Below, piece by piece: positions 24,447 through 37,300 of a stretch of 64,000 nt of DNA. The DNA is from Ciona savignyi (taxonomy: Eukaryota; Chordata; Ascidiacea; Phlebobranchia; Cionidae), in contig CH000799.1 in assembly GCA_000149265.1 (NCBI GenBank), positions 62,001-126,000 of the forward strand, in the 5' to 3' direction. Under the pieces are notes generated by a model. The model ran no database searches, was not told where the DNA came from, and worked only from the letters and a program-made list of their open reading frames with translations. Each line of letters opens with the position of its first letter. Within the stretch, counting starts at the first letter, position 1. Position numbers and translations under genes: made by a program.

Positions 24447-24660
24447 GGCATGCCATGTCAGCCCGACATCTCCAAAAAGGAGTCAAAACGAATTAAAACT
24501 TTAAAAATTGTTCGATAACATGACCTAAATATGTACTAAGCATGGGGGAATTCCTCGAAGCCGTGAAAAAATAAATTGGGGTGTTTTGGGAATTTAGCTT
24601 CTTTTTACTGAAGCGTTTCACAAGATGCTTTATCTTAAAATATATGTTGAGAAATGTTCT
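24447..24660. repeat. Diverged satellite monomer
   Basis: It carries GGCATGCCATGTCAGCCCGA and GGGGGAATTCCTCGAAGCCG in the same order as the 337-bp units. The remainder of 24086-25006 has no recognisable feature. Confidence 0.6.
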
Positions 24661-25006
24661 TAACCCTAACACGAATATTCTTTTTTTAAGTACAATTAAA
24701 AAAGTCGTTTGATTTAGAATTTTTAATTCAGGTTATGTGTTTCTGATTCGTGTTGTACATCTTTAAGTTTCTGTATAATTAAAGATAAATATTTATTTCT
24801 TATACCGAGATATTTTTTGAAATATTGGTTCCCATCGGAGTTCCAAAAACCCATAATAACACGAGAATGTACCATTGAAATATGGACATGCCAACAGGAT
24901 ACTTAAAACAAATATGTTGAGATAAAACAACAAAATTATCTTTTTGTTTAGTGACCTATTTAAAAAAACGTTGAAAACCCGTTGAAATTACTTCGGGGAA
25001 AGTCTT

Positions 25007-25048
25007 TCGAGTTGACCTCATTCACGCTAAAATATAAGGTCGACTCGA
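25007..25048. other. Inverted repeat at Helentron 5' side
   Basis: TCGAGTTGACC at 25007-25017 and GGTCGACTCGA at 25038-25048 form a stem of 11 bp with one G:T-type mismatch and a 20-nt loop. It lies about 310 bp upstream of the start codon. It may be a terminal structure of the element. Confidence 0.5.
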
Positions 25049-25355
25049 CTACGTTAACAAAGAGTTAAATAATTTAACTTCATAGTGTATGCGGGGGTTC
25101 TTTTAGCTGGTGATAGACGCGATACGACAGTGCAATTAAAACCGATTATATGTGTCAAATAGTCATTTACGGCCTAGATAAGCTGAGATATCCGCGCTAG
25201 ACAAAGTGAGAAATCTTGAGCGGTAAGATAAAGAAAAAAGTTTTATCTGCTATTTAAACTGCAAATGCTGTCTGGTATTTCTGCTGTGTTTTATACTTAA
25301 TATAGACTACAGTATTATTTACGTGTTTCAATTTATTGTAACATATTTAATAACA

Positions 25356-28300
25356 ATGGGTAAGAGAATGTTAACAGGTCGAGTGACAAAGAACAGAAAG
25401 AAAATGGAAAAGCGAAAAAATCGAGCTTACAAGATGATGGAGGTAAACTTTTATATAATATGCATTAATTTGTGACAAATTGTAAGCACAATGGTGTTAA
25501 ACTAGAACTAAGTGTCTTGTTTATTACGAATTTATTTGTTCCGAAAAGTTTAAAAAAGTAAATCATTGTAGAGGAAATGACCTTTATACTACAATTACTG
25601 TATTCAAGCATTTATTTTGGCTAAAACAATATCATATTAAAATGCGCAGTATAGGTGAGAAATAGCCGGAAATTTTAATCATCTTAATATAATCTAAGTT
25701 AGCTTAAATTGCAAATGCGTGGGTGCAAGGTAGAAAAATATTATTCATTCATTGTACTAAATCAAAAAGCTTATCCGCACAAAAAATGTGGGCAAATAGC
25801 GTAATGGATGTAAATTAATAAATAAAACTAATACGTACGGTATAAGACCTGAAATTCATGCTTATTCTGGCAAATGGGAAGTACTATAGAGTTGGGGATA
25901 ATCGCCAGATTAACACTCACCCACCGTCGGTTTACACGAGCTTTTGCAGTATGTTGTGTATGAGATTTACACAACATACTGCAAAAGGCTTAGTACCACT
26001 CGGTTCTCTGCACAAGGCTTTAAATGAATAATCGTACTATACTAAAATGTGGTGCTTTAACCTACCAAAAGTTTCGGCAAGGGTGTACATGCCATAGGTT
26101 TATACTGCTACTTGATTACTTCTCCGGGAACTGTGATGTAAAAAATGTAACCTGATTTTTAAAATATCAGAATAGTATTTAAAGTTAAAATTAATATTTC
26201 GCTCTGCGTTTTAGAGGTCATCATTTCCTAATATATTCACCTAGACATCTTTGAGGAAATAGGCTTGTAAGGCGAAACGTCCGTATATCGAAACTACCAA
26301 ATGGCTTAATTACATCTGCAGCCAAAGAGCTCCGCTAAAAATGTACAACACATGGATGAGAAGTAATTTGACAAATTTCCGTCTAAATGCTTTCTTCGTT
26401 TTACACATTATCTATATTTGATAAATAAAATATACTAGCTTATTTATAATACATAAATATATACTATCCTATGGGATAATCGTTATATTTTTCGTGCCAA
26501 CAGTCGAATTGCTTGCTACATTACTGGAGATATAGTATACTTACTTTTTAAATATGTATATGTCATGTTTAACTAATACTACTAATTACGTAAACAGGAA
26601 ACTCCAACATCGGTTCAAGCTAAAGGAGAATGCAAAACGCCACCATTGCCCCGTGTTGCGGTAAGTCGATAAAATGTGGTGAATAATAAGAATTGAAATA
26701 GTCTTTATTATACCTTACCTATCACACTGCAATTATGACCTCCTAATTCTGCAGAAAATAAGCGGTAGGGAATTGGCTCGTGATACCAGTGTATCAAATA
26801 TGGATATTACCCACCGAAAGTTTCAGTCTGTAACGGCGAGCTTTTAAATTTTAATCTTTTAGCCTCACGTCGCGAATACAAATTCGATAGTACAATTTGT
26901 TAAAATTTACAACACTGTTCATTAAGTTTTTAGTACATTGTATAACGACACATAACCCTGTAAGGTTGTTACTGTAATAATGCGTTCTAACACATTTACT
27001 TGATATGAGTTATTGACTCTATCTATGTAACTAGTGAGGTCTAAGCACGTGTATATATTGAAACACACATTATGGCGGTCCTCATTGTATTGCGTCAAGT
27101 ATTGAATGTCCTTGGATTTACATAAATGCATTGTGGGTATTATAGTGTGGACACTGGGGGTGCTATGTTTAACTATTACATCCCCCTTTTTCTAAAAGTA
27201 TCAAACATGTTTATGAAATCTAACAGGTCTAATAATAGATTGTCCATATCGTGCAATAGATATATTGCGCGAACAGCAGGTCTAATATTTGCAGCATTAT
27301 TGTTGCAAGGCACGGTAACAGTATTATCGTTACCGGGACTACTCATGGCACATAGTAATCCGGAATATATGCATTATCAAACACAGGGTGGAATTCTTGT
27401 GTTTTCTGTAGATAAAAGCAATTGCGTCGTAACTTACCATGTCTGTTTCGAATAGTATATGTACGAGGTTCATGTCTTTGACCAGTAACAATTGCCTTTT
27501 TCCAATGTTTATCTTTTCTATCTCTTTCCCTATCTCCCTCTTTTCGTTGCGTGGGAGGCTTTGTCCCCCGTCATGGTATTTCTTTTGTATCATTTGTCGG
27601 TTTTGCAGGTCTGTTCTCTTTATCAAGTTCAGCTTTTCACATGCTTCTTCTCCTAAATTGCTGTCTCAGTAGCATTAGTAACATAAAATATAAAATCAAA
27701 TGATTCTTTTCTCTTATAAAAACATTGAATTTTTGTTGTGCCATCCGGCTTTATCTCATGGTTCCCAAAAGCGCGGAGTACTGTATTGGACTTTATGAGT
27801 CTCTGATTCTTCATCTGCTGAAAAAGTCTCTTTGGGATCACATTCGCTTCTGATCCTGTATCTAGCTTTACTTCTAGATTATATCTGTTTTTATTTCTGT
27901 CTTTAATCCTCAGTTGAGTCAACATTTTTGACTTACTCTTCTTCTTAACAAGTGTTTCAATTTTTATCGAGCGTAGATTTACAACATTTTCTTGCTCGTC
28001 CTCACTTGATGTAACATCAACTTTTTGTACTCTTTTCGAATACAATTTTTTTGCAGTTTGATGCAAAGTGATTTCTTATGCCACAGTTTAAGCAATGTTT
28101 TCCATATGCTGCACATTTTCTCTATTCGTGGTCTCTTCCACAGTATGAACAATTATGTACCTTATCATAGTGTATCTTTTTATAGGAGTTTCGCTTGGTA
28201 GCATCATTGTTCTTCTTCTGTGGCTTCTTGGCATTATATTTTCCTCTGTTGACCTAATTTATTTCCGCAACAGTTTCCTCCCGGTGACTAATGGCTTTTC

Positions 28301-31300
28301 TATACAATGTACTGGCTTCTACAGTTTGACACAAATCAATGGCTTTTGCAAGAGACAACTTTGCTCTCTGCACCATATTTTCTCTCAAACGTTCATTTAT
28401 GCCAATGACAAACGTTTATTTATCCCAGGGATGTCCAACCTTTTATTGTAATGGGCCGCATTGTCACTTAAAATAATTCAATGGGCCGCAGAACGTATTA
28501 AATTTCAATAAAAATGGCAGGGTTCGAATTAATGGTTTTAAAATGATTTGCGAAATGCGCGAATAAGGAGCGCTCGAAAAAAAATTGGTAATGATAAATT
28601 GCCTTAAACGACCAGAAAGATATTTATTTCATAAAGCAGACAGTACCGTTATTTAGTAGTACAGTAATGATAAATTGCATTAAACGTTTATTCAAAAGGG
28701 GTGTGTCGCATCTCGCCAATCATAAATAAAGGAATCGAGGTATATTAACGCATAATGGCGATTATTGCCTTGTGATAGCAATGCTTATTATGCGTCAATA
28801 ATGCAAAGTAAAGCCAATGTAAATAAATAATGTTATGTTGAAGGCAAACGATGTTATATTAACGTGTTGAGGATTTATTATTAAAAGTGCGCGAAATCAG
28901 TACCGGTAATTTATATTTTCGCGAGTTTGTTAAATTTTGTAATTCGCAAACTTTAGAAAACGGTTCGCGAATAGCGATTCGCGATCCCTTAATTCCAACC
29001 CTGAATGGGTACATAAAGAAACAATTAAAAGCGATTAATTTCATCTTTGAAAAAAGGAACAAATAACACACATAAAGAAAGAAACAAAAACTTATTTCTG
29101 CAATACAAAGTCAATGAGATAAGTGTTTGATACTACTTGGAGTAAAAATGACTAGCGGGCCGCACAAAAATCTCAGGTGGGCCGCACTGCGGCCAGCGGG
29201 CCGCAGGTTGGACATCCCTGATTTATGCCAATGACAATTCTGTCTCGTAGGTGTCTGTCCTTTTGATCCCCAAATTCGCATGATTCTAGTAGATGTCCTA
29301 AATCATTAACCCAAATGTCAAAAGACTCACCATCAGCCCTATCTCGCTTGTGAAAACGGTAGGCTTCAAATATGACGTTTTTCTTGGTTTCGCAGTACAT
29401 ACGGAATTTCTTTAGAACGTCTTCCAAAACGTCTGCTTTATCATCTTCATAGGAGAACTTAAAATGTGCGAATATAACCAGCTGCGTTTAACAATATTGC
29501 AACTTGTGTTTTCCCATCGTCTTGTTCCAACTTCGTTGCTGTAGCATATATACGAAAACTTGTCTCATATTTTCGCCAATTTTCTGCTGTGCGGTTCGGT
29601 ACAGAAAAGTTTACTTGCTTTGGTAGGTTGCATAGCCTACGTAGTCCTTGTGCTTTTGCGATCTTAATCCGTTAACATCCGTCTTCTGTCAATATTTGTA
29701 ACGAATTTTCCGACTTCTGACACCTTGTAATTATGCGTTCTAACACATTTACTTAATATGAGTTATTGACTCTATCTATATAACTCGTGAGTTCCTGGAA
29801 GGTCTAAGCACGTGTACATATTCGAACACACCAATTGTCCGGCCCGTTTGTCTTACGATTAAGTGCGTTGCCTTTTAATCGAAAGGTTGCAGGTGCGAAA
29901 CTGGTTACTAGCTAGTCGGTTGTGTCCTTGGGCAAGGCACTTTACGGAAATTGTCTGAACCCAGCGGATTAATTGATTCTACCAAATTAAAGGAACGTGT
30001 CTATCATATACAACACACTGCAATAGCTTCCTTAACCGACGATGGGCGCGAGGTGATCTGACGATTGCCCGTGTATAAACCCCCATGTTTTTTTCATTCA
30101 CGGGGATAAACATGAATATCCTATCCTATCCTATCCTTCACACATTATGACGGTCCTCATTGTATTGCGTCAAGTATTAAATGTCCATTGATTTACATAA
30201 ATGCATTGAGGGTATTATAGTGTGGACACTAGGGGTGCTATATTTAACTATTACAGTAACTTTAGACGTTTTTTTACCAGGATAGAGATGCTATAAACAG
30301 AAGTCAAGTATTTTATTGGGTTGTCGCACAGCATGCAGCTAGTTAGCACTGTACACAGGGGCATAGCTCAGGTAGATATAGGGTAAGCTAGAGAGAAAGC
30401 TGGCCAAAAGGCCATTCTCGGTTCTCTCTCAATATTATGGAATTATACAAAGTTTATATAAGACTTATAGCAGGAAACACATGTTTGTACACAAAGCGTT
30501 GCAGTCGTTAAAAAGACCTTGCTGTAAACCATTCATTAATTGAGCAGAAAACTAATCGCAACTTCCTACTAAATCGCAAATGCACAAAATATGGACACAT
30601 GGCATAACGAATTAATAATTAAAAATACACAGCGAAACAAATATAAATACGTGTGGGACTCCTACAACCCTTCTTAATTCGTAAGATTGTTTATAAATAT
30701 ACTCTGGCTCTTTTAACAATTTAAACAACCTGTAAATATTCGTGCCTAATCAATAATGCTGTTTTATTTATTTTTAGGACAATTTGATGACACCTCGACT
30801 TGTCCTTCATAGACTGACTGAGGCTGAAATTTTAGAAGCTTCTGTGGTAAGCATTCGGCAAATTTAAGCTGTATGACATTGACAATTTTTATTACTAATT
30901 TATTGTTGATAGTAAATAGAAACTTTATTGCATTTGGCTAAATTTAAATAAACTTTTAAAACGGAAAACTAAATTTGACTGATAGTATACAAAAAAATAA
31001 ATACTAAAAATGTGCAGGTAAAATCAACACAACTTGTTTCAAAGGTTGTTAGTACCGGTAATCAGCGGTTTCAAAGGTGGTATGCTATGAATAAAAAGTG
31101 TCACAATTTTAAACGAAGAACGAAATACAAGAAAGATGAACAATTTAAAATTGCCACTAAACAACGAGTTTTAAGAAATTACCACCGAGTAGAAGATGTA
31201 AAGAAAAGAGTGAAGAAAAGAATTTTGGACAGCTACCATAGAGATGACAATATGAAAGAAAAAATGAAAAAAAGATTTTCAGATAGATACCATACAGATG

Positions 31301-34300
31301 ATAAATTTAAAGGAAAAACAAAACGACGAATTTTGGACAGTTATCACAGAAATGAAAAAATTAAAGAAAAAGTGAAACGTAGAATTTTGGACAGTTATCA
31401 CGGAAATGAAAAATTTAAAGAAAAAATGAAACAACGAGTTTTGGACAGTTATCACGAAGATGAAAAAATTAAAGAAAAAATAAAACACAACGGGTTTTGG
31501 ACAATTATCACGGAGATAAAAAAATTAAAGAAAAAATGAAACCAACGGGTTTTGGACAATTATCACGGAGATGAAAAAATTAAAGAAAAAATGAAAAAAC
31601 GAGTTTTGGACAATTATCACGGAGATGAAAAAATTAAAGAAAAAATGAAAAATCGAGTTTTGGACAATTATCACGGAGATGAAATAATTAGAAAAAAAAT
31701 GAAACAAAGGTCTTCTAGTCATATGAAGAAAAAGTATGAGAGTGACATCAAATTTAAAACTGCTTTAAAAGAGACTTCAAAGAGGACATCAAAAATACGT
31801 TACGAAGACGCTGGGCTAAGGGAAATAAAGAAAGCAGCCATGGGGCGCATCATAAAGAAGAAATATCATCAAGATGCTGAATTCCGGAAAAATATGTCTG
31901 CACAATCCGCCAAACGCATTCAAAATTTATATCACACTGATGAGGAATTTAAGTCCACATTTGTGAAGAAAGTTAGAACTCGTCAATCAATAAAGACAAA
32001 AGAAAAGAAGGATATATCAAACTGCATTAAGATATTTCGAGCTCATTGCAAACTGCTTCCAAAATATGCATGCTGTGTCTGCTATCGGGAATTCTTTTCA
32101 AAACAAGTAAAGCAGTTTTGCAAAAGCGATTATACTCCAAATATTGAAGCTTATGTATTGGATGTTAATATAGATGGCCATCAATGGATATGCTTCACCT
32201 GCATGAAGTACACAAAGCAGGGAAAGATGCCCCCTCAAGCTTGGAAAAATGGGTTAGACTTACAAGAAATTGCACCCTCCCTAAAAGAATTAAATACTCT
32301 AGAGCGACACCTCATATCTCCAACTCTCCCTTTTATGAAGATAGTTTCTCTTCCACGTGGGGCACAAAAAGGGATCCATGGGTCGGTGGTCTGCGTTAAT
32401 GCTGATGTTGGCAAAACCACTTCCATACTTCCGCGATCAGCAGCATCTCACACTTTGATGAGGGTAAAATTAAAACGTAAACTGGAGTACAAAGGCCATC
32501 ATCTATATCAAGTAATAACCCCCAACAAAGTTAATTCGGCATTAGAATTTTTAAAAGAGAACAATCCTCTTTTTAAAGGTATGTTGGGTGCACTACTTTT
32601 TTGAATACTTACATTGTAACATTAATAACATTAATCCATTTTAGATATTGATATTCATCATATTAATGAAGCCGAAAACGACCATCTACATTACACTGTA
32701 AATGAAAATCAAGGTAAGATTTTCGTGTAAAAAAAAATAAGTATATCAACATGTCATCATGCAGATTTCGACCAAGAGCTGCTGGATGAAATTCTTAAAG
32801 ACGATGAAGACAGTGGTGAGTTTGGTTTTAACTATTTCGAATAAAGCGTATTGCAAATTCACGAATAACATTTTAATTACAAATATATTATAGCGAATAA
32901 TAAGCAACAAGACGAAAATGCACAGACAACTTCAGGTAAACCAGATATTGAGGTAAGTCAAACAACAACACCCCTTGTTTCGTGCCTTCAACCGGCGGAC
33001 CCTGCCCAACATCTCTTGGACACAGAAGATAAGATTCTTTGTTTGGCACCCGGTGAAGGTAATAAACCAACGAAGGCAATGGAATCAGAAGCAAGTTGTT
33101 TTCCTTCATTATTTCCCAATGCAGAAAACACTTTCGTAGGTAAACGACCTCAAAAAGTAAGTTTTAATCGATATTTAAACTCTAGGCTTTTAAGTTATGA
33201 TAACAGATTTGCAGCGTGCCCTGAATATGTTTTTTGGGGTCAATTTATCAACGAAGTAACAACAGTTGCTTCATCCCTAACCATCGCCATGCGGAAGAAT
33301 ACCAGCAGAACATCGGACGGAACAAAGATTACCAAGAGAATGTTGGTAAGTGACGAATCAGTTGAAAAACTGCTAAGAAAAGACGAAGCATATAAATCTC
33401 TCCATTCGATTCGTGGAAGTCCACCATACTGGGAAAAGACTTTGAGGGATCTGTTCGCCATGCTTCGGCAGCTAGGTAAGCCAACTTGGTTTTGTAGTTT
33501 TTCCGCAGCAGATAGAAGATGGCCTGAAATTGTGGAGGCAATTTGCGCTCAACAAGGTGTACCAGTACCGGAGCTTAACTGGGACACCTACTGCAAGTTA
33601 ATTGCAAGCAATCCGGTCACTGCTGCAAGAATGTTTGACCAGAGGGTGCATCATTTTCTAAATGATATTTTAAGATCAGAGTCAAAACCTATTGGACACA
33701 TCGTGGACTTTTTTTTTCGAACTGAATTCCAAATGCGAGGTAAGAATAATTCTAAAATAAAATTTATAAATGTCGCCATGCATGTTTTAATTTCTGTTAA
33801 TTTTGCAGGTTGGCCCCATATTCACGCGTTGTTTTGGGTTAAAGACGCCCCGCTCTATAAAATCAGTCCCGATGGAGAAGTGTTTGACTTTATTGATAGG
33901 TAACAAGTTTTAATCTGAATACCTTATTTTAAACTTTTTTTCGTAACTTCTTGATATTGTGCAGTAGTTATGTTTAATATTGTAAATGATAAAATTCTAC
34001 TTTGATTTGAATGAAAACTAATTTGTAGTTTTTTTATATATTATTAAATAGCGGCATATTAAACAGTGAATAAAAATTGTGGATGTGAAATTATAGATCA
34101 TTACATAATTTAAAAATTAAAACTAATTAGGATAAGAACACCCATTTACATAATTTTAATTAAAAGGGCATGTTATTAACATCACACGGTGTATAGGTAC
34201 ATCAGTTGTAAAATTCCTGATAAAAACGTGGATCCGGAACTTCACGAAAAGGTAAGTAAATTGCAAACCCACAGTCAAAAACACTCAAGTTCCTGTAGAA

Positions 34301-37300
34301 AAGGTGGTAAAATTTGCAGGTATGCTATGTGATGTGTTTTATATATTGTATACATTTAAATATGCATATTCAAAGTACTTGAAATGAAAAATACCTTTAC
34401 GTCGTTTTGCAGTTATTTATAAAAGACGTATGTGGTACTAAATATGACTTAAACGCTCATAATTGTTTAGCAGTTTTCAGCTTTGCCTTTCACAATGCCA
34501 TATATTAAAAAATAATACAAAAAAGAAATTTACCCGTTGAAAGATTACGTCCTACAAATATATTTTTCGGTTGTTTTTAAATATATAGAAATGTTTATGA
34601 GTTGAGCCTTATGTTATAATAATGGTAACTTGTACAAACTAACAGGGGAAACTAAACTTAAATACTTTTATATAACAGATTCAACTTTCCACGTCCGATT
34701 AGTTCCGAAACATTTATTTCGGAACCACTGGATAAAGAAAAAAAGACGAAGGAAAAACGCGACACAGCAATGGCCGTGTTACAAGCGGTCATGGACATAA
34801 TCAACGACAAGGATAGTGACGTGGATAAAGCAGTTGACATTCTTCAGAAGGCAAACATCTCGTTTAAAGATTATGTGGAAGCTCATGACATGCTTTCTAC
34901 CAGAAGGTCAGTAATATTAAGTCGTGACCGTAGCGAATGCTGGGTGAATGCCTATAACCCGGACCTCCTACGATCTTGGGATGCAAACATGGATATTCAG
35001 TATATTCCTGGATGCATATAGCTGCATAATGTACATAGTATCGTACATTACAAAAGGGGAACGGGAATTTGGCAACCTAATTAAACAGGCACTTAAAGAG
35101 GCACATGAGGGCAACGTTGATGCCCTCACAGAATTGCGCCTCCTGGGAAATAAATATTTAACCCACCGAGAGGTGAGCATTATGGAAGCGGTTTACCGTT
35201 CCATTGGGTTAAAAATGAAGGAGAGCTCGCGAAGCGTTGTCTTCGTTCCTACTGATCCTGATTGTGTCAGGATGAGCCTCCCTCTAAGCAGGCTCTCGAA
35301 CCACGCAGAGGACGACACCCAGATTTGGATGACCAACATTGTGGACAGATATTGTAATCGACCTTTTAGTTGTCATTTCAGGTTTATGAGCCTGGCTAGC
35401 TTTGCATCCTGGTACAAATATGTACCAAAAAGCCAGCGCTCGAAGACAGAAGTTGACGATGAAGCTGAAGAGGATCGCACAAATAACAGCCGCCATATTC
35501 CACTCCATAATAACATGGGGGCAGTTCAAAGACGCCTTAATCAGGCAATTATTCGATTTCCGAAATTTCGTCAGGATAAATATCCTGAAAAATATTATTT
35601 TAACTTACTCCAACTTTATCTACCCCACCAGGGTCTAAGCCTACCCTCCGGCTACACCACGTACGAGGAATACTTTGACACTGGTGTGGTGATCATCAAT
35701 GGGGAGGAATCACCTATTAATAAGGTGGTTGCCATTGAAATGGCCAAATTTAACAGGTTGGCAAACGCCGAAGACATCTGGGATGAGCTTCCACACGATG
35801 CTGAGCAGCTGCAGGATGCTTGGTCCCAGATTGCTCCTTCCACAGAGCAAACCCGACAAGAAGAGGAAGATGAAGGGTTGGAGGAGGGAGGTATAGAACC
35901 TCTTGAACCAGTGGAGCCCATTTTTGAAACTGGTTGGGTAGATGGTAAGCAGCAAGATAAAACACAGCATGGTATGGAATACCAGCTGGAGCCGTCTAAG
36001 TCACAGCTCTCTTCAGACGATGCTTATAAAATGAAGCAGAATCTGAACACGCAGCAGCAGGTTGTGTTTAATTATGTTCGAAAATGGTGCTTTAATATAA
36101 AACAAAGTAATAGCACTGCCCCATTTCACCTGTTTGTTACCGGTGGTGCTGGCACTGGGAAAAGTTTGTTGATTAAATGCATCAAACATGAGGCCTCCCA
36201 TATATTTTCGGACCTAACCAATTCACCGGATGATATAACCATTCTTTTAACAGCGTTTACAGGTACAGCTGCATTTAACATTGGGGGATCAACTATCCAT
36301 TCGGCATTGGGTATAATAAATCCCAAAAAGTTCTATGTTCCACTTTCTGAGGAAAAACTTACAACATTGCGCTGTACCCTGTCTTCTCTAAAAGTAATGG
36401 TTATAGATGAGGTTTCGATGGTGGATACAACTTTAATGTTGTATATCAGTCAACGTCTTAACCAAATTCTAAGGCCATCAAACCAAAACGCAATTTTTGG
36501 TAATATTTCCATTTTAGCCGTCGGTGATTTTCATCAAATTCCGCCTGTTTGCGGAACATCACTTCTGAAACCAACAGAAACTTCAATTTTGGACATTTGG
36601 TCACATTTTGAAATTTATGAACTTAATCAAATTATGCGTCAAAAGGAGGACCAATCGTTTGCTCAGTTGCTTAACAGAGCCCGAGTGGCAACCAAAACAA
36701 AACCTTTATCTTTTTCAGACAAAGGAGAACTGCAGAAACGATTGGTTGATTTTCATCCCAATTATCCAAAAGATTGTCTACATATATTTGGCACCAATTC
36801 CAAAGTTGACAGACACAATAAAAAAATGCTAATTGGTTTAAAGAAAAAAATTGTGACTTTAACCGCGGTTGACATTATTAAAACTAACAAGGGCCAACAT
36901 TTTCGTAGTAAAACCCCGGTAACTTATAGTAAAAAAGATAATCCAAATTTACCATCTATTGTAGAGTTATCTGTTGGAGCAAGAGTGATGGTGATTTCAA
37001 ACATCGACGTGGCAGATGGGCTTGCAAATGGTGTGGTTGGTACTGTTTGTAACATTATTGACGGTATCAATCAATATGACTTGCCAGATCACATTGCAAT
37101 AATTTTTGATAACTCATTAATAGGCGCAAATAGAAAACGAAGCCAACCAAAAGGAAATTACCCACCGGAAGCTGTTTTGATTCAACCTCAAAGCAGCCAT
37201 AAAATAAAACGAGGCACAAGAACATACGTCAGGCACCAATATCCACTCCGGCTTTCCTGGGCATGCACGGTGCACAAAATTCAAGGCGGTACCGTTCAAA

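Larger units (their letters stand above)
26973..30255 (-). mobile_element. Ty3/Gypsy-like LTR retroelement fossil, broken
   Basis: The two LTRs begin TGTAAT and end ATTACA: 26973-27179 (207 bp) and 29726-30255 (about 230 bp plus an inserted SINE). The flanking 5-bp duplication is GTTAC/GTAAC. A purine-rich tract (minus-strand AAAAAGGGGGA) adjoins the left LTR, and a tRNA-complementary primer site (GGTGTCAGAAGTCGG) adjoins the right LTR, so the element reads on the minus strand. The interior keeps gag-like sequence (around 29430-29230 and 28430-28060, with CCHC knuckle sequence near 28150-28070) and a retropepsin-like part (27653-28066, with KLDTGSEANVIP). No reverse transcriptase or integrase is seen, so most of pol is gone. 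A hAT MITE sits in gag and a SINE in the right LTR. The LTRs differ at roughly 14 positions by eye, so it is moderately old. Broken beyond function. Confidence 0.82.
26959..30666. mobile_element. Solo LTR, split by a later insertion
   Basis: The element starts TGTAAGG at 26959 and ends CCTACA at 30666, flanked by the 4-bp duplication ACCC (26955-26958 and 30667-30670). Its own sequence is about 420 bp: 26959-26972 and 30261-30666, the rest being the nested Ty3/Gypsy-like element. The second Helentron copy has a single ACCC with no insert at the same place (about 45313), a natural empty site. Family cannot be told from the LTR alone. It is a fossil without coding parts. Confidence 0.7.

Noticed and set aside
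31279-31722. Minus-strand open frames with repeating SVITVQNS patterns
   Set aside because: Antisense shadow of the Lys-rich repeat array in the Helentron gene; domain evidence is all on the plus strand.
34248-34262. Apparent splice donor GTAAGTAAATTG in the Rep region
   Set aside because: Reading through it gives VSKLQTHSQKHSSSCRKGGK, which matches the usual Helitron order, so it is coding sequence.
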